Shown here: piece after piece, positions 1 to 9,199 of the stretch
How positions within the stretch are numbered: position 1 is the stretch's first letter
Layout: every line of letters starts with the position of its first letter
Assembly: GCF_963576545.1 (NCBI RefSeq)
Contig: NW_026870410.1
Location: 48,866-112,865, forward strand
Source: Limanda limanda
Lineage: Eukaryota; Chordata; Actinopteri; Pleuronectiformes; Pleuronectidae
Direction of reading: 5' to 3'
DNA: 64,000 nucleotides
Translations under genes and position numbers: made by a program
The notes under the pieces: model-generated
The model's database searches: none
Told to the model about the DNA's origin: nothing
The model's input: only the letters and a program-made list of their open reading frames with translations

Positions 1-309
1 ACTCTGCTGGTTCTAGTCTTTGTTCCTGACCTTTCTTGTGGTTTAGAAGTATCGTTATCAGTTACACTGGGTTATGTTTGAGGATTTGGGGTCCTTAGAC
101 TAGTTCTTTACTCCTTTGTGTCACCCATCAGTTCACATCCTTGCGTTGATTCTTGGTTGCAGGTGTAGGGAGCCTAAGAGAGAGAGAAAAAAAGGCGTTT
201 TCCTGTTTCCTATTGGAAATGGAGGAGAGAGGAGAATTGTTTTGGTGGGAATATGCAAATCGTTTTTCAAAGAGGGCTCGCTCGTCCGATGGCTCGGGCT
301 GGGTTAGGG
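1..309 (+). repeat. Unit 0, right end only (window edge)
   Basis: Base 1 corresponds to base 2876 of the next copy. Positions 1-121 are the end of module B' and 122-309 are the unit tail, ending in the GGGTTAGGG seed. The rest of this unit lies left of the window, so the array extends further toward the centromere. Confidence 0.95.
253..260 (+). promoter_or_regulatory. Octamer-like motif ATGCAAAT in the unit tail
   Basis: The exact octamer ATGCAAAT, known as a POU/Oct-factor site in animals, lies about 50 bp upstream of each complete unit junction and recurs in every intact tail (for example 3128-3135). One 8-mer match can arise by chance; only its place beside a CpG-dense segment makes it notable. 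Function is unproven. Confidence 0.3.
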
Positions 310-402
310 TTAGAAGAGATATCTCGATGACACCCCCTGCTTCGTCCAACGACTGGGCAGTTTGGATTAGGGCGCCAAAGGCAATGCACTGGCCGACGCT
401 CG
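261..402. promoter_or_regulatory. CpG-dense segment spanning the unit junction
   Basis: Twelve CpG dinucleotides fall in 142 bp (261, 279, 283, 287, 295, 325, 343, 350, 373, 394, 397, 401), against a sparse and AT-rich background elsewhere in the unit. It straddles the TTAGGG seed and recurs at every complete junction. Human TERRA promoters are CpG-rich subtelomeric repeats, so a transcription start toward the telomere is possible (inference). Truncated units keep only the downstream half. Confidence 0.35.
302..313 (+). repeat. Telomeric seed at the canonical unit junction
   Basis: The tail ends GGGCTGG and is followed by GTTAGGGTTAG, then AAGAGATATC. One full TTAGGG plus TTAG links every pair of complete units. 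The same TTAGAAGAG start is used after every truncated unit, so the seed belongs to the unit start and not to any particular upstream sequence. Confidence 0.85.
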
Positions 403-445
403 TCATTAAGACCCCCCATTCTCACATATTCCCTTTGCCAAATTG

Positions 446-473
446 TTTTTTTTTTTTTTATTTTTAAAAAAAA
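446..473 (+). repeat. Poly(T)/poly(A) tract, reference copy
   Basis: Here T14, A, T5, A8. Across the array the leading T run varies from T8 (all copies from 51260 on) to T64 (unit 3), while the following A run stays near A8 in proximal copies and varies from A8 to A13 in distal ones. It lies between CCAAATTG(G) and CGAGGTGG. It is not flanked by a recognisable retroposon body, so I do not call it a SINE or LINE tail. Confidence 0.9.
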
Positions 474-725
474 CGAGGTGGTTGTTTGTTTAATTTAAAC
501 GGAGTTGGTTGGACTATTTTTTTCTATAGGCACTATTTTGATTTCCTAGTTTGATTGAACACATCATCAGTAGTTGACCTCAGGATCACTGGATGTTTCG
601 GCCATTACGACTAGACACCCTCACCTGAGGGAGGCCCAGCCGAGGTTGATCAAACCCCAGTGTGTGTCCAAATAATTTAATTGTAATCTAATTCTAAGGT
701 AATTTAGGAAGGATTAACGGTTTTG
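474..725. other. Unassigned unit sequence with a small palindrome
   Basis: About 250 bp with no gene. The only clear structure is a perfect 6-bp inverted repeat with a 2-base spacer, CCCTCA-CC-TGAGGG at 618-631, conserved in every copy that spans it. Confidence 0.6.
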
Positions 726-930
726 TTTAGGAACTGGTTAGGGTAAGGTTTTAGGGTTAGGCATCAGATTACTATCTTAGGTTTAGGCCTGGGTTCCTTG
801 GTTAGGGTTAGAATAAGGGTTAGGGTTAGGCCTAGATTTACCAGGTTAGGTTCAGGCGTTAGGTTCAGGCGTCAGGTTAACTTGGTTAGGTTTAGAGTAA
901 AGGTTTTGGTTAAGGTTAGGATAATGGTTA
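726..930 (+). repeat. Degenerate telomere-like tract
   Basis: This tract is dense in GGTTAG-type words. Exact TTAGGG copies are at 738, 751, 802 and 820, among variants such as TAAGGG, TTAGGT, TTAGGC, and TTCAGGCG written twice. GGG runs at 791, 804, 816 and 823 could form an interstitial G-quadruplex. It reads in the same direction as the terminal telomere and looks like old, decayed telomeric repeat. Units 21 and 24 are broken within it. Confidence 0.85.
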
Positions 931-1140
931 AAATTCTGAATGAGGTGTAGGGCTCTGGTTCTGAGTTCCAGTCCTAGAAGAGACTCTGGAGTGAGCATCC
1001 TTTCAGGTTTAAGCCTCTTCAGTAGTTCGACCTTGATAGGACAGCTGGGTCATACTCACACACTGCTCAGGGGTCAGTGGGGGTTGAAGCATCACGGTGT
1101 TCATCCTTCTGTTGGTTTTGAAGCAGGAGCTGAATGCTGT
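931..1140. other. Unassigned unit sequence
   Basis: About 210 bp with no supported gene. An open frame of 71 codons crosses it on the + strand, but it has no recognisable domain and is repeated only because the unit is. It contains ACACTGCTCAGGGG (1060-1073 region), which reappears as an isolated fragment at the chromosome end, and the CTTCTGTTGG point where unit 25 is cut. Confidence 0.6.
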
Positions 1141-1205
1141 GAAGCTAGGAGCTAGAACCTAAAAGCTAGAACCTAGAAGCTAGGAGCTAGGAGCTATGAA
1201 GCTAA
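1141..1205 (+). repeat. AGCTAGRA/ACCTA short tandem tract
   Basis: About 65 bp built from AGCTAGGA, AGCTAGAACC and AGCTATGA words, with AGCT recurring roughly every 7-16 bases. It has the same composition in all copies and does not expand. Units 16-18 carry GCTAAAACC in place of one GCTAGAACC. Confidence 0.8.
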
Positions 1206-1440
1206 TTAAGTTTTAAATTATAAGTGCTGTTCTGGGTTTCATACACCGCTAGACACCAGGACATGCTTTAATCTTATTACAACAGCAGACTGATCTTGGA
1301 TTCCTCCATGATTTGCCTTAGAGTGCTGCTTGCATGTGTGTCCACTATACTCTGTGTGTAGTCACTCTTAGTTATGGTGTTATCACGTTTTAAATTTTAT
1401 ACTCTAACATGGTCTTTGTTAAGAGTTCTTCCTCTGGGGA
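1206..1440. other. Unassigned unit sequence before module B
   Basis: About 235 bp with no gene, RNA or repeat that I recognise. It ends CTCTGGGGA directly before module B. Units 20 and 23 stop at this boundary. Confidence 0.55.
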
Positions 1441-1620
1441 TGGTAATTATCCTATAATTTTAATTTTGTGTGGCTAATCTGCAGAGATATTTAGAGAAAA
1501 ACGGGACTTTTTTCAGGAAGTGTTCATTTTCCCAGAATGCATTGCTGCAGGTGGTCCAGATGGTAATCTATTAAACCTGTTTAAAATTGAATAATTGTGG
1601 GTTTTATTTATCTGACAAAG

Positions 1621-1738
1621 TAATATAACTCTTAATTAATCATTAAACCAATATATAGATATATAATTCATTAATTTAAAACAATTTATTTATAATTTAT
1701 TAATTTAAAATTATTAAAATCTTAAATTTGATATATTC
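1621..1738. other. AT-rich block in module B
   Basis: A strongly AT-rich block of TTAATTAAT, TATATAGATATATA and TTTAAAATTATT words, repeated in B' with a 4-bp TTTA slippage difference. It could act as an easily unwound element or matrix attachment region. No specific protein site is identified. Confidence 0.45.
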
Positions 1739-1799
1739 CTAATTTCTTGTGATAACAAAATGAAATGAGGGAAACAGAGTCAGGGAGAGAAGCCTGTCC

Positions 1800-1809
1800 G
1801 GGCTAGCCC
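1800..1809. other. Palindrome GGGCTAGCCC in module B
   Basis: A perfect 10-bp palindrome, present in both B copies. Unit 18 is truncated within it, after GGGCTAG at 51257. Confidence 0.7.
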
Positions 1810-1832
1810 TCCCCCGCCGGATCGGGCTGTTT

Positions 1833-1892
1833 ACTCTGTCCCCCCCTTTAACTCTCTCACTTACTGAAGTGAGGGAAAAAAGGGAGAAGAGT
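1833..1892. other. Imperfect 60-bp inverted repeat in module B
   Basis: ACTCT at the left pairs with AGAGT at the right. Inside are a C7-TTT run facing A6-GGG, and a perfect core CTCACTT-ACTG-AAGTGAG (1856-1873). The strand is split into a pyrimidine-rich left arm and a purine-rich right arm, so it could fold as an RNA hairpin or a cruciform. It is present in both module B copies of every complete unit. Confidence 0.65.
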
Positions 1893-1970
1893 GATTCTTT
1901 TAATGAATGAAATACTTGAGTTTTCAATATGCTAATTTTAATTGTTTCGTGATTTCCTCTAGGGTTTGTT

Positions 1971-1978
1971 TATAAAGG
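1971..1978 (+). promoter_or_regulatory. TATA-like box TATAAAGG in module B
   Basis: TTTATAAAGG lies 119 bp upstream of AATAAA. The spacing would suit an LTR with a short R region. It could equally be chance in AT-rich sequence, since nothing confirms a start site. Confidence 0.3.
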
Positions 1979-1988
1979 TTGATCTCTG

Positions 1989-2042
1989 GTAAGTCTGGGT
2001 GGTGTATTATTTTCTAGAAACTTAATATTCATCTTTTTTCAG
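1989..2042 (+). other. Candidate 54-nt mini-intron in module B
   Basis: The donor CTG/GTAAGT at 1988/1989 is near-perfect. The acceptor TCTTTTTTCAG/A ends at 2042 after a good pyrimidine tract, and CTTAAT (2021-2026) fits a branch site. A second acceptor-like TTTCCTCTAG ends at 1962, which would define a 26-nt exon. At 54 nt the intron is shorter than most vertebrate introns. The pattern recurs in every B and B'. B' of units 19 and 22 has AAGTATGG, leaving GTAAGT intact. Confidence 0.35.
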
Positions 2043-2089
2043 ATTTGAAGACAGAGCTCAGGTCTGGGTTTTTTCTGTCTCTTGCTTTG

Positions 2090-2095
2090 AATAAA
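2090..2095 (+). terminator. AATAAA polyadenylation signal in module B
   Basis: AATAAA is followed 15-45 bases later by T/GT-rich sequence (TCTTTGTTCC, TTCTTGTGG), the usual downstream-element arrangement. With the acceptor at 2042 it would make a terminal exon of about 70 nt. It would end transcripts that run toward the telomere, and occurs twice per complete unit. Confidence 0.45.
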
Positions 2096-2217
2096 CTCTG
2101 CTGGTTCTAGTCTTTGTTCCTGACCTTTCTTGTGGTTTAGAAGTATCGTTATCAGTTACACTGGGTTATGTTTGAGGATTTGGGGTCCTTAGACTAGTTC
2201 TTTACTCCTTTGTGTTT

Positions 2218-2996
2218 TGGTAATTATCCTATAATTTTAATTTTGTGTGGCTAATCTGCAGAGATATTTAGAGAAAAACGGGACTTTTTTCAGGAAGTGT
2301 TCATTTTCCCAGAATGCATTGCTGCAGGTGGTCCAGATGGTAATCTATTAAACCTGTTTAAAATTGAATAATTGTGGGTTTTATTTATCTGACAAAGTAA
2401 TATAACTCTTAATTAATCATTAAACCAATATATAGATATATAATTCATTAATTTAAAACAATTTATTTATAATTTATTAATTTATTTAAAATTATTAAAA
2501 TCTTAAATTTGATATATTCCTAATTTCTTGTGATAACAAAATGAAATGAGGGAAACAGAGTCAGGGAGAGAAGCCTGTCCGGGCTAGCCCTCCCCCGCCG
2601 GATCGGGCTGTGTACTCTGTCCCCCCCTTTAACTCTCTCACTTACTGAAGTGAGGGAAAAAAGGGAGAAGAGTGATTCTTTTAATGAATGAAATACTTGA
2701 GTTTTCAATATGCTAATTTTAATTGTTTTGTGATTTCCTCTAGGGTTTGTTTATAAAGGTTGATCTCTGGTAAGTCTGGGTGGTGTATTATTTTCTAGAA
2801 ACTTAATATTCATCTTTTTTCAGATTTGAAGACAGAGCTCAGGTCTGGGTTTTTTCTGTCTCTTGCTTTGAATAAACTCTGCTGGTTCTAGTCTTTGTTC
2901 CTGACCTTTCTTGTGGTTTAGAAGTATCGTTATCAGTTACACTGGGTTATGTTTGAGGATTTGGGGTCCTTAGACTAGTTCTTTACTCCTTTGTGT
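2218..2996 (+). repeat. Module B', second copy (779 bp)
   Basis: A direct duplicate of B with a 4-bp TTTA insert and two diagnostic substitutions. The join reads GTGT-TT-TGGTAATT. Because nearly every unit keeps the same B/B' differences, the duplication came before the array amplification. It is followed by CACCCATCAG, not by a recognisable tRNA primer-binding site. Confidence 0.85.
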
Positions 2997-3184
2997 CACC
3001 CATCAGTTCACATCCTTGCGTTGATTCTTGGTTGCAGGTGTAGGGAGCCTAAGAGAGAGAGAAAAAAAGGCGTTTTCCTGTTTCCTATTGGAAATGGAGG
3101 AGAGAGGAGAATTGTTTTGGTGGGAATATGCAAATCGTTTTTCAAAGAGGGCTCGCTCGTCCGATGGCTCGGGCTGGGTTAGGG
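2997..3184 (+). repeat. Unit tail leading to the telomeric seed
   Basis: 188 bp between B' and the next unit start. It holds an acceptor-like TTCTTGGTTGCAG/G, a GA run, ATGCAAAT, and a CpG-rich end reading GGCTCGCTCGTCCGATGG. The last unit of the array is cut 63 bases short of the octamer region, after GTGTAGGGAGC. Confidence 0.75.
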
Positions 3185-3319
3185 TTAGAAGAGATATCTC
3201 GATGACACCCCCTGCTTCGTCCAACGACTGGGCAGTTTGGATTAGGGCGCCAAAGGCAATGCACTGGCCGACGCTCGTCATTAAGACCCCCCATTCTCAC
3301 ATATTCCCTTTGCCAAATT

Positions 3320-3369
<50 letters not shown>

Positions 3370-6097
3370 TTTATTTTTAAAAAAAACGAGGTGGTTGTTT
3401 GTTTAATTTAAACGGAGTTGGTTGGACTATTTTTTTCTATAGGCACTATTTTGATTTCCTAGTTTGATTGAACACATCATCAGTAGTTGACCTCAGGATC
3501 ACTGGATGTTTCGGCCATTACGACTAGACACCCTCACCTGAGGGAGGCCCAGCCGAGGTTGATCAAACCCCAGTGTGTGTCCAAATAATTTAATTGTAAT
3601 CTAATTCTAAGGTAATTTAGGAAGGATTAACGGTTTTGTTTAGGAACTGGTTAGGGTAAGGTTTTAGGGTTAGGCATCAGATTACTATCTTAGGTTTAGG
3701 CCTGGGTTCCTTGGTTAGGGTTAGAATAAGGGTTAGGGTTAGGCCTAGATTTACCAGGTTAGGTTCAGGCGTTAGGTTCAGGCGTCAGGTTAACTTGGTT
3801 AGGTTTAGAGTAAAGGTTTTGGTTAAGGTTAGGATAATGGTTAAAATTCTGAATGAGGTGTAGGGCTCTGGTTCTGAGTTCCAGTCCTAGAAGAGACTCT
3901 GGAGTGAGCATCCTTTCAGGTTTAAGCCTCTTCAGTAGTTCGACCTTGATAGGACAGCTGGGTCATACTCACACACTGCTCAGGGGTCAGTGGGGGTTGA
4001 AGCATCACGGTGTTCATCCTTCTGTTGGTTTTGAAGCAGGAGCTGAATGCTGTGAAGCTAGGAGCTAGAACCTAAAAGCTAGAACCTAGAAGCTAGGAGC
4101 TAGGAGCTATGAAGCTAATTAAGTTTTAAATTATAAGTGCTGTTCTGGGTTTCATACACCGCTAGACACCAGGACATGCTTTAATCTTATTACAACAGCA
4201 GACTGATCTTGGATTCCTCCATGATTTGCCTTAGAGTGCTGCTTGCATGTGTGTCCACTATACTCTGTGTGTAGTCACTCTTAGTTATGGTGTTATCACG
4301 TTTTAAATTTTATACTCTAACATGGTCTTTGTTAAGAGTTCTTCCTCTGGGGATGGTAATTATCCTATAATTTTAATTTTGTGTGGCTAATCTGCAGAGA
4401 TATTTAGAGAAAAACGGGACTTTTTTCAGGAAGTGTTCATTTTCCCAGAATGCATTGCTGCAGGTGGTCCAGATGGTAATCTATTAAACCTGTTTAAAAT
4501 TGAATAATTGTGGGTTTTATTTATCTGACAAAGTAATATAACTCTTAATTAATCATTAAACCAATATATAGATATATAATTCATTAATTTAAAACAATTT
4601 ATTTATAATTTATTAATTTAAAATTATTAAAATCTTAAATTTGATATATTCCTAATTTCTTGTGATAACAAAATGAAATGAGGGAAACAGAGTCAGGGAG
4701 AGAAGCCTGTCCGGGCTAGCCCTCCCCCGCCGGATCGGGCTGTTTACTCTGTCCCCCCCTTTAACTCTCTCACTTACTGAAGTGAGGGAAAAAAGGGAGA
4801 AGAGTGATTCTTTTAATGAATGAAATACTTGAGTTTTCAATATGCTAATTTTAATTGTTTCGTGATTTCCTCTAGGGTTTGTTTATAAAGGTTGATCTCT
4901 GGTAAGTCTGGGTGGTGTATTATTTTCTAGAAACTTAATATTCATCTTTTTTCAGATTTGAAGACAGAGCTCAGGTCTGGGTTTTTTCTGTCTCTTGCTT
5001 TGAATAAACTCTGCTGGTTCTAGTCTTTGTTCCTGACCTTTCTTGTGGTTTAGAAGTATCGTTATCAGTTACACTGGGTTATGTTTGAGGATTTGGGGTC
5101 CTTAGACTAGTTCTTTACTCCTTTGTGTTTTGGTAATTATCCTATAATTTTAATTTTGTGTGGCTAATCTGCAGAGATATTTAGAGAAAAACGGGACTTT
5201 TTTCAGGAAGTGTTCATTTTCCCAGAATGCATTGCTGCAGGTGGTCCAGATGGTAATCTATTAAACCTGTTTAAAATTGAATAATTGTGGGTTTTATTTA
5301 TCTGACAAAGTAATATAACTCTTAATTAATCATTAAACCAATATATAGATATATAATTCATTAATTTAAAACAATTTATTTATAATTTATTAATTTATTT
5401 AAAATTATTAAAATCTTAAATTTGATATATTCCTAATTTCTTGTGATAACAAAATGAAATGAGGGAAACAGAGTCAGGGAGAGAAGCCTGTCCGGGCTAG
5501 CCCTCCCCCGCCGGATCGGGCTGTGTACTCTGTCCCCCCCTTTAACTCTCTCACTTACTGAAGTGAGGGAAAAAAGGGAGAAGAGTGATTCTTTTAATGA
5601 ATGAAATACTTGAGTTTTCAATATGCTAATTTTAATTGTTTTGTGATTTCCTCTAGGGTTTGTTTATAAAGGTTGATCTCTGGTAAGTCTGGGTGGTGTA
5701 TTATTTTCTAGAAACTTAATATTCATCTTTTTTCAGATTTGAAGACAGAGCTCAGGTCTGGGTTTTTTCTGTCTCTTGCTTTGAATAAACTCTGCTGGTT
5801 CTAGTCTTTGTTCCTGACCTTTCTTGTGGTTTAGAAGTATCGTTATCAGTTACACTGGGTTATGTTTGAGGATTTGGGGTCCTTAGACTAGTTCTTTACT
5901 CCTTTGTGTCACCCATCAGTTCACATCCTTGCGTTGATTCTTGGTTGCAGGTGTAGGGAGCCTAAGAGAGAGAGAAAAAAAGGCGTTTTCCTGTTTCCTA
6001 TTGGAAATGGAGGAGAGAGGAGAATTGTTTTGGTGGGAATATGCAAATCGTTTTTCAAAGAGGGCTCGCTCGTCCGATGGCTCGGGCTGGGTTAGGG
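3185..6097 (+). repeat. Unit 2, complete
   Basis: 2913 bp. The T tract is T48 followed by a single G and TTT before the usual ATTTTT and A8, the only copy with a G in the tract. Module B is at 4354-5128 and B' at 5131-5909. Confidence 0.95.
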
Positions 6098-6232
6098 TTA
6101 GAAGAGATATCTCGATGACACCCCCTGCTTCGTCCAACGACTGGGCAGTTTGGATTAGGGCGCCAAAGGCAATGCACTGGCCGACGCTCGTCATTAAGAC
6201 CCCCCATTCTCACATATTCCCTTTGCCAAATT

Positions 6233-6299
<67 letters not shown>

Positions 6300-9024
6300 T
6301 TTTAAAAAAAAAACGAGGTGGTTGTTTGTTTAATTTAAACGGAGTTGGTTGGACTATTTTTTTCTATAGGCACTATTTTGATTTCCTAGTTTGATTGAAC
6401 ACATCATCAGTAGTTGACCTCAGGATCACTGGATGTTTCGGCCATTACGACTAGACACCCTCACCTGAGGGAGGCCCAGCCGAGGTTGATCAAACCCCAG
6501 TGTGTGTCCAAATAATTTAATTGTAATCTAATTCTAAGGTAATTTAGGAAGGATTAACGGTTTTGTTTAGGAACTGGTTAGGGTAAGGTTTTAGGGTTAG
6601 GCATCAGATTACTATCTTAGGTTTAGGCCTGGGTTCCTTGGTTAGGGTTAGAATAAGGGTTAGGGTTAGGCCTAGATTTACCAGGTTAGGTTCAGGCGTT
6701 AGGTTCAGGCGTCAGGTTAACTTGGTTAGGTTTAGAGTAAAGGTTTTGGTTAAGGTTAGGATAATGGTTAAAATTCTGAATGAGGTGTAGGGCTCTGGTT
6801 CTGAGTTCCAGTCCTAGAAGAGACTCTGGAGTGAGCATCCTTTCAGGTTTAAGCCTCTTCAGTAGTTCGACCTTGATAGGACAGCTGGGTCATACTCACA
6901 CACTGCTCAGGGGTCAGTGGGGGTTGAAGCATCACGGTGTTCATCCTTCTGTTGGTTTTGAAGCAGGAGCTGAATGCTGTGAAGCTAGGAGCTAGAACCT
7001 AAAAGCTAGAACCTAGAAGCTAGGAGCTAGGAGCTATGAAGCTAATTAAGTTTTAAATTATAAGTGCTGTTCTGGGTTTCATACACCGCTAGACACCAGG
7101 ACATGCTTTAATCTTATTACAACAGCAGACTGATCTTGGATTCCTCCATGATTTGCCTTAGAGTGCTGCTTGCATGTGTGTCCACTATACTCTGTGTGTA
7201 GTCACTCTTAGTTATGGTGTTATCACGTTTTAAATTTTATACTCTAACATGGTCTTTGTTAAGAGTTCTTCCTCTGGGGATGGTAATTATCCTATAATTT
7301 TAATTTTGTGTGGCTAATCTGCAGAGATATTTAGAGAAAAACGGGACTTTTTTCAGGAAGTGTTCATTTTCCCAGAATGCATTGCTGCAGGTGGTCCAGA
7401 TGGTAATCTATTAAACCTGTTTAAAATTGAATAATTGTGGGTTTTATTTATCTGACAAAGTAATATAACTCTTAATTAATCATTAAACCAATATATAGAT
7501 ATATAATTCATTAATTTAAAACAATTTATTTATAATTTATTAATTTAAAATTATTAAAATCTTAAATTTGATATATTCCTAATTTCTTGTGATAACAAAA
7601 TGAAATGAGGGAAACAGAGTCAGGGAGAGAAGCCTGTCCGGGCTAGCCCTCCCCCGCCGGATCGGGCTGTTTACTCTGTCCCCCCCTTTAACTCTCTCAC
7701 TTACTGAAGTGAGGGAAAAAAGGGAGAAGAGTGATTCTTTTAATGAATGAAATACTTGAGTTTTCAATATGCTAATTTTAATTGTTTCGTGATTTCCTCT
7801 AGGGTTTGTTTATAAAGGTTGATCTCTGGTAAGTCTGGGTGGTGTATTATTTTCTAGAAACTTAATATTCATCTTTTTTCAGATTTGAAGACAGAGCTCA
7901 GGTCTGGGTTTTTTCTGTCTCTTGCTTTGAATAAACTCTGCTGGTTCTAGTCTTTGTTCCTGACCTTTCTTGTGGTTTAGAAGTATCGTTATCAGTTACA
8001 CTGGGTTATGTTTGAGGATTTGGGGTCCTTAGACTAGTTCTTTACTCCTTTGTGTTTTGGTAATTATCCTATAATTTTAATTTTGTGTGGCTAATCTGCA
8101 GAGATATTTAGAGAAAAACGGGACTTTTTTCAGGAAGTGTTCATTTTCCCAGAATGCATTGCTGCAGGTGGTCCAGATGGTAATCTATTAAACCTGTTTA
8201 AAATTGAATAATTGTGGGTTTTATTTATCTGACAAAGTAATATAACTCTTAATTAATCATTAAACCAATATATAGATATATAATTCATTAATTTAAAACA
8301 ATTTATTTATAATTTATTAATTTATTTAAAATTATTAAAATCTTAAATTTGATATATTCCTAATTTCTTGTGATAACAAAATGAAATGAGGGAAACAGAG
8401 TCAGGGAGAGAAGCCTGTCCGGGCTAGCCCTCCCCCGCCGGATCGGGCTGTGTACTCTGTCCCCCCCTTTAACTCTCTCACTTACTGAAGTGAGGGAAAA
8501 AAGGGAGAAGAGTGATTCTTTTAATGAATGAAATACTTGAGTTTTCAATATGCTAATTTTAATTGTTTTGTGATTTCCTCTAGGGTTTGTTTATAAAGGT
8601 TGATCTCTGGTAAGTCTGGGTGGTGTATTATTTTCTAGAAACTTAATATTCATCTTTTTTCAGATTTGAAGACAGAGCTCAGGTCTGGGTTTTTTCTGTC
8701 TCTTGCTTTGAATAAACTCTGCTGGTTCTAGTCTTTGTTCCTGACCTTTCTTGTGGTTTAGAAGTATCGTTATCAGTTACACTGGGTTATGTTTGAGGAT
8801 TTGGGGTCCTTAGACTAGTTCTTTACTCCTTTGTGTCACCCATCAGTTCACATCCTTGCGTTGATTCTTGGTTGCAGGTGTAGGGAGCCTAAGAGAGAGA
8901 GAAAAAAAGGCGTTTTCCTGTTTCCTATTGGAAATGGAGGAGAGAGGAGAATTGTTTTGGTGGGAATATGCAAATCGTTTTTCAAAGAGGGCTCGCTCGT
9001 CCGATGGCTCGGGCTGGGTTAGGG
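6098..9024 (+). repeat. Unit 3, complete, longest T tract
   Basis: 2927 bp, the longest copy. T64 at 6234-6297 is the longest uninterrupted homopolymer in the window, and the A run after ATTTTT is also slightly longer than usual. Module B is at 7281-8055 and B' at 8058-8836. Confidence 0.95.
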
Positions 9025-9159
9025 TTAGAAGAGATATCTCGATGACACCCCCTGCTTCGTCCAACGACTGGGCAGTTTGGATTAGGGCGCCAAAGGCAAT
9101 GCACTGGCCGACGCTCGTCATTAAGACCCCCCATTCTCACATATTCCCTTTGCCAAATT

Positions 9160-9199
<40 letters not shown>

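Larger units (their letters stand above)
1441..2215 (+). repeat. Module B, first copy (775 bp)
   Basis: It starts TGGTAATTATCC and ends CTTTGTGT, and is repeated two bases later as B'. In units 1-15, B differs from B' at fixed places: no TTTA insert near 2481, T instead of G in TGTTTACTC, and TTTCGTG instead of TTTTGTG. It holds an AT-rich stretch, a palindrome, a long imperfect hairpin, a TATA-like box, a splice donor/acceptor pair and an AATAAA. The layout and size resemble an LTR, but the ends and flanks do not confirm it. Confidence 0.85.
310..3184 (+). repeat. Unit 1, complete (reference copy)
   Basis: This 2875-bp copy is used here as the reference. Head 310-445; T14 at 446-459, then A, T5 and A8; degenerate telomeric tract 726-930; AGCTAGRA tract 1141-1205; module B 1441-2215; module B' 2218-2996; tail 2997-3184. 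It has the shortest T tract of the proximal copies. Confidence 0.95.

Noticed and set aside
273..291. Retroviral primer-binding site resembling a tRNA-Pro type in GGCTCGCTCGTCCGATGG
   Set aside because: Only a partial match, about 150 bp past the end of B' and not adjacent to it as a primer-binding site would be.
128..406. Open frame of 92 codons on the - strand, conserved in every complete unit
   Set aside because: It crosses the unit junction and translates telomeric repeat (LTLTQ). It is conserved only because the whole unit is near-identical, and no domain or codon bias was recognised.
446..473. Poly(T) as the reverse-strand tail of a LINE or SINE
   Set aside because: No retroposon body or target-site duplication was recognised on either side, and the tract is flanked by an A run on the + strand.
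962..976. Pol III B-box-like words (GTTCCAGTC here, GTTCTAGTC in module B, GTTCGACCT near 1025)
   Set aside because: Each has at least one mismatch to GWTCRANNC and no matching A box at the right distance was found, so no tRNA or SINE call.
1739..1927. 62-codon - strand frame present twice per unit
   Set aside because: It lies across the imperfect hairpin and AT-rich part of module B, with no known domain and no start-site context. Duplicated with B, not selected as a gene.
5941..6333. Open frames of about 104-133 codons ending in long polyphenylalanine
   Set aside because: The phenylalanine run is the poly(T) tract, its length changes from unit to unit, and some frames read past it in different frames. 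Not a protein.
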